Position numbers and translations under genes: made by a program
Notes under the pieces: generated by a model
Told to the model about the DNA's origin: nothing
The model's database searches: none
What the model saw: only the letters and a program-made list of their open reading frames with translations
Origin: an uncultured Eubacteriales bacterium
GTDB lineage: Bacteria > Bacillota > Clostridia > Oscillospirales > Oscillospiraceae
Direction: 5' to 3'
Length of the DNA stretch: 20,341 nt
Assembly (NCBI GenBank): GCA_900554275.1
Contig: USGS01000026.1
Span: forward strand, 1 to 20,341
In this document: one piece after another, positions 6,899 through 13,398 of the stretch
How positions within the stretch are numbered: the first letter of the stretch is position 1
Layout of the letters: each line of letters opens with the position of its first letter

Positions 6899-7675
6899 AT
6901 GGAACAGAATCCCATTCTCCACAGCGCTCTCTCGCTGGACAGCGACATTCCCCTTTATGCCCAGCTTGTGGGCATTATCAAACGGAACATCTCTACCGGC
7001 GTGTTGGCCGTAGGCGCACTTCTGCCCAGCGAGGCCGAGCTGTGCCGGTGTCTGAACATCAGCCGCAACACCGTCCGCCAGGCTATCGGCGAGCTGGAGG
7101 ACGAGGGCCTGGTGGTCCGTAAGCGCGGCCGCGGCACGTTCGTGGCTGACCCCGCCACCAACCGCCGCGGCGTCCGCTATTCCTTCACCACCGAGGTCTC
7201 ATCCCTGGGCAAAGTCCCCTCCTCCACCCTGGTGGACTTCGCCGTGGAGACGCCCAGCGGCGTTGTCTGCGAGAAAATGGAGCTGCGGGAGGGCACGCCG
7301 GTCTACTGCTTCACCCGTGTCCGTAACGTGGATGGCGAGCCTCTGATTCTGGAGACCAGCTACTACCCACAGTACATCTACCCCAACCTGACCCGGGATA
7401 TGCTCCAGACCCATAGCTTTTACAGCCTGCTGTACCACGTGGGCATCGTCCCCTTTGCCGCTGACGAGAGCTATGAGGCGGTTATCCTGGACGGTGAGCG
7501 GGCCGCCCTGCTGGGCGTCGAGCCGAGCAGCTGCGCCTTCTTCCACCAGCGCCTTACCCGCACGGAGGATGGCCGCATCTACGAGTACACCCGCAGCTAT
7601 ATCCGCGGCGACCGGGTACGGCTGGACGTACATATGCAGAAGAGCGGCATGAGCTTCGTCCGCACCATCGACTGA
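6899..7675 (+). CDS. GntR-family transcriptional regulator, HutC/UTRA type
   Basis: This is a 258-residue DNA-binding regulator. An N-terminal winged helix-turn-helix spans about residues 15-85, with the family pattern LPSEAELCRCLNISRNTVRQ, ELEDEGLVVRKRGRGTFV. A UTRA effector-binding domain (about 95-245), which in relatives binds sugar phosphates or similar small molecules, completes it; TRVRNVDGEPLILETSYYP is characteristic. The ATG at 6899 has AAAGGA 8 bases upstream; an earlier in-frame ATG at 6842 lies inside the promoter and is rejected. It converges on the ROK kinase/oxidoreductase pair across a shared terminator, so it may control them or a distant sugar system. A palindrome over its own -10 box suggests autoregulation. 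The effector is unknown. Confidence 0.93.
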   Translation: MEQNPILHSALSLDSDIPLYAQLVGIIKRNISTGVLAVGALLPSEAELCRCLNISRNTVRQAIGELEDEGLVVRKRGRGTFVADPATNRRGVRYSFTTEVSSLGKVPSSTLVDFAVETPSGVVCEKMELREGTPVYCFTRVRNVDGEPLILETSYYPQYIYPNLTRDMLQTHSFYSLLYHVGIVPFAADESYEAVILDGERAALLGVEPSSCAFFHQRLTRTEDGRIYEYTRSYIRGDRVRLDVHMQKSGMSFVRTID

Positions 7676-7680
7676 GACTG

Positions 7681-7712
7681 AAAAAAGAACGCCCCGAGGG
7701 GCGTTCTTTTTT
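7681..7712. terminator. Bidirectional terminator between gntR and the ROK kinase gene
   Basis: A near-perfect palindrome of 15-bp arms (7681-7695 with 7698-7712) has a GC-rich top (GAACGCCCC) flanked by A6 and T6, so either strand yields a stem followed by U residues. It lies between convergent stop codons. Confidence 0.92.
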
Positions 7713-7719
7713 GTTCCGT

Positions 7720-8649
7720 TTACAGCGCCGCCGCGCCGATGATACCTGCCTCGTTACCCAATTTGGCGCATTGGATCACCGGCGGCTTCCGCAGCCGTCC
7801 GCCGAAGCAGTGGTCCGCCACATATTCCCGCACCGGACCTAACAGCGCCTCGCCCTGACGGCTGATGCCGCCGCCCAGCAGGACCATCTCCGGCCCGAGG
7901 ATGTTCACCAGATCGGTGATGCCCGCCGCCACATACACACAGTACTGTGCCACTACGGCCTTGGCCGCCGCGTCGCCCTTATCCGCCGCGTCGAACACAT
8001 CCTTGCCGGTGAGACTGCCGCCATAGCCGGCCAGCAGGGAGGCAGGCTGGGCCTGCGCCGCCCGCTTGCCCTGACGGATCAGCGCCGTGGCAGAGGCATA
8101 CGCCTCCCAGCAGCCATTTCGTCCGCAGGTGCAGGGCTCGCCGTCCAGCACCAGCAGCGCATGGCCTACCTCCGCGCCTGTGCCGCCCACGCCGCTGACG
8201 ATCTTCCCGTCCTGGATGATGCCGCCGCCCACGCCTGTGCCCAGCGTCACCAGCACCATATTCCGGCAGCCCACGGCGGCGCCGGCCACCGTCTCCGCCA
8301 GCGCGGCGCAGTTGGCGTCGTTGCTCAGGCGGCAGGGCAGGCCGAAATGCTCCGTCATCATGGCGCACACCGGCACATTGAACCAGCCCAGGTTGTACGC
8401 CCGGGCCACCACGCCGTTTTCGCCGTCGCACGTACCCGGCGAGCCGATGCCGATGGACGCGCAGTGGGCCGGCGTGATGTCCGCCTTCTCCATGGCCAGC
8501 TCCACGGCCCGGCACATATCCGCCACCACCTGCTCCGCGGGGCGCTGCGCCCCGGTGGGAAGGCTGGCCTCCGCCACGATCTCATAGTGTTCATTCACCA
8601 CGCCCACGGCGATATTCGTGCCGCCCAGGTCGATACCGATACGGTACAT
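7720..8649 (-). CDS. ROK-family sugar kinase (glucokinase-like)
   Basis: This 310-residue cytosolic kinase phosphorylates a hexose (glucose or an amino sugar) with ATP. The N-terminal ATP phosphate-binding motif is IGIDLGGTN (4-12). The catalytic base is expected at Asp111 in SNDANC, and the second phosphate loop is LGTGVGGG (136-143). The ROK zinc site is intact: His163 followed by CTCGRNGCWEAY with Cys173, Cys175 and Cys180. The ATG at 8649 is preferred to an upstream in-frame start because GGAG lies 8-10 bases before it and the family starts at the first beta strand. It follows the Gfo/Idh/MocA gene by 69 bases in the same direction. Glucokinase is the most common function for this architecture, but the oxidoreductase neighbour leaves another sugar possible. 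Confidence 0.9.
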   Translation of the reverse strand: MYRIGIDLGGTNIAVGVVNEHYEIVAEASLPTGAQRPAEQVVADMCRAVELAMEKADITPAHCASIGIGSPGTCDGENGVVARAYNLGWFNVPVCAMMTEHFGLPCRLSNDANCAALAETVAGAAVGCRNMVLVTLGTGVGGGIIQDGKIVSGVGGTGAEVGHALLVLDGEPCTCGRNGCWEAYASATALIRQGKRAAQAQPASLLAGYGGSLTGKDVFDAADKGDAAAKAVVAQYCVYVAAGITDLVNILGPEMVLLGGGISRQGEALLGPVREYVADHCFGGRLRKPPVIQCAKLGNEAGIIGAAAL

Positions 8650-8718
8650 ACTCCCGTCTCCTTTGCAGTAGAAATAGAGAATGGAGCGGGCTTTCCGCCC
8701 GCCCCAGGTCACATTTTG

Positions 8719-9753
8719 TCAGATGTGGGTCACAAAGTCGGTGTTCACCGGCACGGTCCTGCCGATGTCGGAGGACTTGATGCTGCCGAAAATGGCCCGC
8801 ATGGTGGTCAGCGCCTCCTTGCCGGACACCTCCGGCTCGCGGTCGTGCACCAGCGCGTCCACAAACTCGTCAATAACGCCGGAGGATGTGGGGATGCTGT
8901 CGAAGTTGTAGCTGGTGCGGTTGCCCTCCAGGTCGGTAACGATGATGGGGGCGGTGGGTTCACTGTAGATCATCATCAGACCCTTCGTACCGTACAGCAC
9001 TGTGGATTCGCACTCCTTGCCGTACACCGTCCAGCTGGCCGCCATCGTACCCAGTGCGCCGCCGGACATCTTCAGGATGCACAGCGCGTTGTCGTCCACG
9101 CTGATGAGCTTGCCGTCGTTGTCCCGCTTGTTCAGCGTCACCACCTTGGCGGTGGTCTCGATGACCTTCTGTCCCAGCAGATACTGAAGCAGATCCACCT
9201 TGTGGATGCCCATGTCGGACAGAGCGCCCATGGCAGCCTTATTCTTGTCGAAGAACCAGGCGTCGCGGTCGGGAGACCAGCCCTCCGGGCCGGAGTTGCC
9301 GAACACAGAGCGGAACGTGATCACGTCGCCGATGATGCCGCTCTCCAGCAGCTTCCGGGCCTTGCGATGTACCGGATCGAACCGCATATTGTGGCCGATC
9401 ATCAGATGCTTGCCGTTGCGCTCCGCCGCGGCCACCATGCTCTCGCACTCCGCCAGCGTCACAGCCATGGGCTTCTCGCACAGCACGTGCTTGCCCGCGT
9501 ACAGCGCAGCCGTGCAGATCTCCGCATGGCTGCGGTTCTCCACGCAGATGGACACTGCGTCGATGTCCGGCTCGTCGATGAGCTGATAAAAGCTGTCGTA
9601 GACCTTGCCGCCGTACTTGGCGGCCATTTCCTCGGCCCGGGCCATGTTTTTGTCGTAATACGCCACGACCTGCGCATTGGGGTTGGCTGCGTACTCGGGA
9701 AGATGGCGCACCTGTGCGATCTTGCCGCAGCCGATGATGCCGACTCGGATCAT
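8719..9753 (-). CDS. Gfo/Idh/MocA-family NAD(P)-dependent oxidoreductase
   Basis: This 344-residue enzyme is of the family that oxidises or reduces sugars, inositols and sugar derivatives with NAD(P). The N-terminal Rossmann domain has VGIIGCGKIAQVRH (4-17), and the family signature CEKPMAVT places the catalytic Lys at residue 94. The C-terminal alpha/beta domain carries the substrate-site segment DMGIHKVDLLQYLLG with the expected Asp and His. The ATG has AGGAGG 9 bases upstream. No secretion signal is present. It is transcribed ahead of the ROK kinase, and the pair suggests intake of a derivatised sugar that is oxidised or epimerised and then phosphorylated; no transporter is seen beside them. 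The exact substrate cannot be assigned. Confidence 0.9.
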   Translation of the reverse strand: MIRVGIIGCGKIAQVRHLPEYAANPNAQVVAYYDKNMARAEEMAAKYGGKVYDSFYQLIDEPDIDAVSICVENRSHAEICTAALYAGKHVLCEKPMAVTLAECESMVAAAERNGKHLMIGHNMRFDPVHRKARKLLESGIIGDVITFRSVFGNSGPEGWSPDRDAWFFDKNKAAMGALSDMGIHKVDLLQYLLGQKVIETTAKVVTLNKRDNDGKLISVDDNALCILKMSGGALGTMAASWTVYGKECESTVLYGTKGLMMIYSEPTAPIIVTDLEGNRTSYNFDSIPTSSGVIDEFVDALVHDREPEVSGKEALTTMRAIFGSIKSSDIGRTVPVNTDFVTHI

Positions 9754-9788
9754 AAAAGCGTACCTCCTCAGAAAATCCTCAAATCACC

Positions 9789-9852
9789 TGCCGCTTTCCG
9801 GTGCGGCATATCTTCACAGTGCTATTCTAACAAATTCCGGTGCGGTTGAAAA
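9789..9852 (-). promoter_or_regulatory. Promoter region of the oxidoreductase/kinase operon with paired repeats
   Basis: Reading leftward: -35 TTTTCA (9847-9852), a 17-base spacer and extended -10 TGT-TAGAAT (hexamer 9824-9829). TTCCGGTGCGG occurs twice on the given strand (9796-9806 and 9835-9845), once in the spacer and once just downstream of the expected start site. TGCCGC/GCGGCA (9789-9794, 9803-9808) could form a leader hairpin. Confidence 0.5.
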
Positions 9853-9881
9853 GCCTTTTTTGACGCACTTTGCAAATTTTT

Positions 9882-10454
9882 TCACAAAATCTGCGCGGCC
9901 ACCGTCACGGCACAGCCGTTTTTCTCCATGTAGTCCAGCGTCACGCCCACCGGCAGGAGCAAACGGCTCAGCGCCAGCAGCGGCCCTTTGCCCATCAGCT
10001 TGAACAGGGCTTCCTTGGCCGTCCAGACCTCCCAAAACCGGCGGCAGTCGCCGCTGTCGCCGGGACGGATGCAGGCCATCTCCGCCTCGGAGCATACGCG
10101 CCGCATGAATTTCTCCTGGGTGGAGCGGATGACCTCCACGTCCACGCCTACCGGCACATCCGCCGCAATACACACCGCCCACGCACCGGAGTGGCTGACG
10201 GACACGTATTTCCCTTCCGTTGTCACGGTGGGCTTGCCCAACTCGTCCCAGGTCAGCGGCACGTCCGCCTCGCTGCAGTGCAGCTTCTCTGCCAGCATCC
10301 GCCGCGCCAGCAGCTCCCCGGCCACGGTACGCTTCCGGTCGTCCTCCCCGGCGATGTCCGCCACCCGGCGGCGGCGCACATCGTCCATCATGGCTGCGAT
10401 CCGGGCTTCCTCTGCCGCGTCCAGCTGCCGGATGTCATACCACTGCAATTCCAT
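9882..10454 (-). CDS. 4'-phosphopantetheinyl transferase, Sfp type
   Basis: This 190-residue cytosolic enzyme moves the phosphopantetheine arm of CoA onto a serine of an acyl- or peptidyl-carrier protein. The magnesium and CoA motif is PVGVDVEVI in mid-protein, followed by the second family signature EVWTAKEALFKLMGKG, with the Glu and two Lys expected for catalysis and CoA binding. VSVSHSGAWA is the usual SHS phosphate-contact motif. The ATG at 10454 has GGGAGG 8 bases upstream; an earlier in-frame start has none. It stands alone, with no carrier protein, fatty-acid or NRPS gene beside it, and is divergent from the GNAT-like gene. It may be the only carrier-protein activator if the genome lacks AcpS, or may serve a distant pathway. 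Confidence 0.9.
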   Translation of the reverse strand: MELQWYDIRQLDAAEEARIAAMMDDVRRRRVADIAGEDDRKRTVAGELLARRMLAEKLHCSEADVPLTWDELGKPTVTTEGKYVSVSHSGAWAVCIAADVPVGVDVEVIRSTQEKFMRRVCSEAEMACIRPGDSGDCRRFWEVWTAKEALFKLMGKGPLLALSRLLLPVGVTLDYMEKNGCAVTVAAQIL

Positions 10455-10490
10455 ATCCCATGCCTCCCGTTTGTTTTTTGTTTCTGCGTC

Positions 10491-10520
10491 ATTGTAGCAC
10501 GTTTTGCCCTGGACTGCCAC
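10491..10520 (-). promoter_or_regulatory. Promoter of the phosphopantetheinyl transferase gene
   Basis: Reading leftward: -35 GTGGCA (10515-10520), an 18-base spacer and -10 TACAAT (10491-10496), about 37 bases before the start codon. Confidence 0.55.
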
Positions 10521-10537
10521 CCTTTTTTAGCATCCCC

Positions 10538-10566
10538 TTGCAATTTGCCTGAATATGGCGTACACT
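10538..10566 (+). promoter_or_regulatory. Promoter of the GNAT-like gene
   Basis: -35 TTGCAA (10538-10543), a 17-base spacer and -10 TACACT (10561-10566). The AGGAGG ribosome site (10578-10583) follows closely, giving a leader of about 20 bases. Confidence 0.6.
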
Positions 10567-10591
10567 ACCCATGTATCAGGAGGTATATTCC

Positions 10592-11716
10592 ATGGTTTCT
10601 ATCGTTCCCGTTACCACCCGCGCCCAGCTGCGCCGATTTGTGGACTACCCTAACGAGTTATATAAGGACGTTCCCCAGTTCGTCCCCGCTACCTATGACG
10701 ATGACCTGTCCGACTGGGACAGGAGCAAGAACCCGGCCTTTGACTACTGCGACGCCCGCTGCTGGCTGGCGGAACGAGACGGTGAGATCGTGGGCCGCAT
10801 CGGCGCGATCCACTCCCGTAAGGCCAACGACAAGTGGGGAACGAACCGTCTCCGCTTCACCCAGGTGGACTTTATCGACGACCCGGAGGTATCCGCCGCC
10901 CTGTTTGGCGTGGTGGAGGACTGGGCCAGAGAGCTGGGCTGCACCGCCGTCCACGGCCCGCTGGGCTTTACCGACATGGACCGGGAGGGTATGCTGGTGG
11001 AGGGCTTTGACCGCCGCAGCTGCTTTTTTACCTATTACAACTACCCTTATTACATAGACCACATGGCCGCGCTGGGCTACGTCAAGGATGTGGACTGGAT
11101 CGAGCAGCTCATCACCGTCCCCACCGACGAGGCCACCATCAAGCGCTGGGAGAAGCTGTCCGACTTCGTGCTGAAGCGCCGCCATCTCCACATCCACGAG
11201 GCGAAGAGCCGCCTGTCCTACCTGCCGCTGCTGAAGCCGTTCTTCGAGTTGGTGAACGTGGCCTACGCCCCGCTGTACGGCACGGTGGAGCTGACGGACC
11301 GGCAGATCAAAAAGTATTCCGCCAAATTCGCGCCTCTCATCAATCCCAACACCACCTGCTTTGTCATGGACGAGAATGACCGCATGATCGCCTTCGGCGT
11401 GGGTGCCCCCAGCCTGGCGGCCGCGCTGCAGAAGCACCGCGGCCGACTGATGCCCACCGGTTGGATCGACGTGCTGAAAGCGTTCCGGAAAAATGACACG
11501 GTGGACCTGCTGCTCATCGCCGTCCACCCGGACTATCAGAAAATGGGCGTCAACGCCATCATTCTCAGCAAGGCCATGAAGGGCTGCCACAAGCTGGGCA
11601 TCAAGCAGGCGGAGACCGGCCCTATGCTGGAGCTGAACGATAAGGTCCAGTCCCAGTGGAAGGATTTCCAGACCGAGCAGCACAAGCGCCGCCGCTGCTT
11701 CATCAAGGAGCTGTAA
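10592..11716 (+). CDS. GNAT-like acyltransferase of the YghO-type family
   Basis: This 374-residue soluble protein resembles a widespread, poorly characterised family with two GNAT-like halves. The N-terminal half has the family pattern KNPAFDYCDARCWLAERDGE, IVGRIGAIHSRKAND, then GPLGFTDMDREGMLVEGFD and an aromatic YYNYPYYIDHMAALGY. The C-terminal half ends in a GNAT core, LLIAVHPDYQKMGVNAIILS (acetyl-CoA loop of the Q/R-x-x-G-x-G/A kind), and AETGPMLELNDKVQSQWK. The ATG at 10592 is chosen for the AGGAGG exactly 8 bases upstream; the ATG at 10571 overlaps that site. It has its own promoter and a strong terminator, so it is monocistronic. The substrate is unknown, and membership in the family is recognised from memory of its motifs, not by search. 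Confidence 0.82.
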   Translation: MVSIVPVTTRAQLRRFVDYPNELYKDVPQFVPATYDDDLSDWDRSKNPAFDYCDARCWLAERDGEIVGRIGAIHSRKANDKWGTNRLRFTQVDFIDDPEVSAALFGVVEDWARELGCTAVHGPLGFTDMDREGMLVEGFDRRSCFFTYYNYPYYIDHMAALGYVKDVDWIEQLITVPTDEATIKRWEKLSDFVLKRRHLHIHEAKSRLSYLPLLKPFFELVNVAYAPLYGTVELTDRQIKKYSAKFAPLINPNTTCFVMDENDRMIAFGVGAPSLAAALQKHRGRLMPTGWIDVLKAFRKNDTVDLLLIAVHPDYQKMGVNAIILSKAMKGCHKLGIKQAETGPMLELNDKVQSQWKDFQTEQHKRRRCFIKEL

Positions 11717-11723
11717 AACAGAG

Positions 11724-11764
11724 AAAGGCCGCCCCGGGCCAAACGGTCCGGGGCGGCCTTTTTG
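11724..11764. terminator. Bidirectional terminator between the GNAT-like and citrate synthase genes
   Basis: A 17-bp stem (11724-11740 with 11745-11761, one G-T pair; AAAGGCCGCCCCGG arm) has an AAAC loop and is followed by T5 rightward; leftward it is followed by CTTTCTCTGTTTT. It serves both convergent genes. Confidence 0.9.
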
Positions 11765-11772
11765 CAGTTTGC

Positions 11773-13161
11773 TTATTCCACATCGGCCAGACGCAGGTGG
11801 GTGGCGCGCTCCTCCATGGGGATGTACTTCTCGTGGGTGGTGACGGCGCGGTAGGCCGGGCGCATGATACGGTGGCAGGTGACCACCTCTTCAATGCGGT
11901 TGGCGCACCAGCCGGCAATGCGGGCGGAGGCGAACAGGGGCGTAAATACCTCCTCCGGGATGCCCAGCATGGTGTAGACCAGGCCGGAGTACATATCCAC
12001 GTTGGCACACATGGGCGTGTCGCTGCTCCGGCGCTCCTGGATCAGCGGAATGCCCAGCGTCTCTACCTTCTGCAGCAGGGCGAAGTCCTCGGCGTAGCCC
12101 TTGATCTCCGCCATGTGCTGGGCGTACTTTTTCAGCAGCACCGCCCGGGGATCGGAGATGGTATACACCGCGTGGCCCAGGCCGTACAGCTTGCCGGAGC
12201 GGTCTCCGGCCGCGCCGTCCAGCAGCTTGCACAGGTAATCCTTGATCGAGTCGTCGTCATGGGGATTGACATTTTCCTTAATGTAGTGGAACATCTCCAT
12301 GACCTTGGCGTTGGCGCCGCCGTGAAGCGGGCCCTTCAGCGAGCCGACAGCCCCGGCGATGGCGCTGTAGGTATCCGTGCCGCTGGAGGACATGGCGCGG
12401 CAGACGAAGGTGGAGTTGTTGCCGCCGCCGTGCTCTGCGTGGACCATCAGCATCATGTCCAGCAGGTGGGCCTCCTCATCGGTGTAGCTCTTGTCGGGCC
12501 GCATCATCCGCAGGAAATTCTCCGCCGTGGACAGCTCCGGCACGGGGTAGTGGATGTGGAGGGAGTCGCCGTGGAAGTAGTGGCGCTGCATGGCGTAGGC
12601 GTTGGCAACGATAGAGGGGAAGTAGCCGATGAGCTTCACGGACTGCAGCAGCATATTGTCGATGGACGTGTTGTCCGGGTCGGGATCGTAGGAGTACAGG
12701 CTCAGCACGCTGCGGGCCAGCTCGTTCATGATGCTGCGGCTGGGATGGCGCATGATCATACCCTCGGTGAATCCCTCCGGCAGCTTCCGGGCCTGGTTCA
12801 TGATCTTGTCAAAGTAGACCAGCTCGCTCTTGGAGGGCAGATAGCCCATCAAGAGCAGGTAGGCCACCTCCTCGAAGCCGAAGGTGCCGGCCCTGCGGTG
12901 GGCCTCCACGATGTCTGTCAGCTCGATGCCGCGGTAGTACAGCTGGCCGGGGATGGGAACGCGCTGGCCGTCCTGCAGCAGATAGCCCTGGACGCTGCCT
13001 ACCTTAGACACGCCCACCAGAACGCCTGTGCCGTCACTGTTGCGCAGGCCCAGCTTCACGTCGCCCAGGTAATGCTCCGGACTGATGGCATATTCGTCCT
13101 GTATGCTGCGGCTCAGCGGACCGGTGTACTGCTTCAATATAGTGGCATCCTTCTCAATCAT
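11773..13161 (-). CDS. gltA: Citrate synthase
   Basis: This 462-residue cytosolic enzyme condenses acetyl-CoA with oxaloacetate to citrate. The catalytic set is present: His280 in GPLHGGAN, His330 in GLGHAVYTISDPRA and Asp389 in ANVDMYSG. The large domain has YRGIELTDIV and VAYLLLMGYLP. It is longer than the short bacterial type because of an N-terminal extension of about 50 residues, as in other clostridial members. The ATG at 13161 has AAAGGAG 8 bases upstream; the in-frame ATG 18 bases earlier is itself part of that site. It is divergent from the hydratase/isocitrate dehydrogenase operon, and together they form an oxaloacetate-to-2-oxoglutarate route. A 2-methylcitrate synthase function is less likely in this context. 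Confidence 0.95.
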   Translation of the reverse strand: MIEKDATILKQYTGPLSRSIQDEYAISPEHYLGDVKLGLRNSDGTGVLVGVSKVGSVQGYLLQDGQRVPIPGQLYYRGIELTDIVEAHRRAGTFGFEEVAYLLLMGYLPSKSELVYFDKIMNQARKLPEGFTEGMIMRHPSRSIMNELARSVLSLYSYDPDPDNTSIDNMLLQSVKLIGYFPSIVANAYAMQRHYFHGDSLHIHYPVPELSTAENFLRMMRPDKSYTDEEAHLLDMMLMVHAEHGGGNNSTFVCRAMSSSGTDTYSAIAGAVGSLKGPLHGGANAKVMEMFHYIKENVNPHDDDSIKDYLCKLLDGAAGDRSGKLYGLGHAVYTISDPRAVLLKKYAQHMAEIKGYAEDFALLQKVETLGIPLIQERRSSDTPMCANVDMYSGLVYTMLGIPEEVFTPLFASARIAGWCANRIEEVVTCHRIMRPAYRAVTTHEKYIPMEERATHLRLADVE

Positions 13162-13193
13162 GGAGGTCGCTCCTTTCAAGTCTTGCTGAGGTG

Positions 13194-13222
13194 ATTATAA
13201 TGCGTCCCCTTTCTTTTTGCAA
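13194..13222 (-). promoter_or_regulatory. Sigma-A promoter of citrate synthase
   Basis: Reading leftward: -35 TTGCAA (13217-13222), a 17-base spacer and perfect -10 TATAAT (13194-13199). It is about 33 bases before the start codon. Confidence 0.75.
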
Positions 13223-13252
13223 GAATAAAAAATAAAAAATTCAAAAAATTTC

Positions 13253-13340
13253 TGCAACTGCGTTAAAAATCAGAATATTTGCGATAATTTTGCATGAACT
13301 AAAAATGCAACTTGCAAAAATTTGCTTTTCTCTGTTGCAT
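13253..13340. promoter_or_regulatory. TTGCA/TGCAA-rich region between divergent TCA genes
   Basis: This AT-rich intergenic region holds repeated TTGCA/TGCAA words: 13253-13257, TTGCAT 13290-13295, ATGCAA 13305-13310, TTGCAA 13312-13317 and TTGCAT 13335-13340. TTGCAT-N9-ATGCAA (13290-13310) is an inverted repeat, and the left-hand starts at 13290, 13312 and 13335 are 22-23 bases apart, about two helical turns. A shared operator array is possible; no regulator is identified. Confidence 0.4.
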
Positions 13341-13362
13341 TTCTGAAAACCTGTGGTATACT
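13335..13362 (+). promoter_or_regulatory. Promoter of the hydratase/icd operon
   Basis: -35 TTGCAT (13335-13340), a 16-base spacer and -10 TATACT (13357-13362) preceded directly by TGTGG. The ATG is at 13399 behind AAAGGG. Confidence 0.6.
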
Positions 13363-13398
13363 GTTGCCCATGATAATTCTCCGAAAGGGCGTGAGTAT

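Noticed and set aside
8161..9849. Long open frame on the + strand opposite the kinase and oxidoreductase
   Set aside because: It is a His/Ala-rich antisense shadow of two genes with clear motifs.
11656..13194. 512-codon open frame on the + strand opposite citrate synthase
   Set aside because: It is an antisense shadow of a gene with all catalytic residues.
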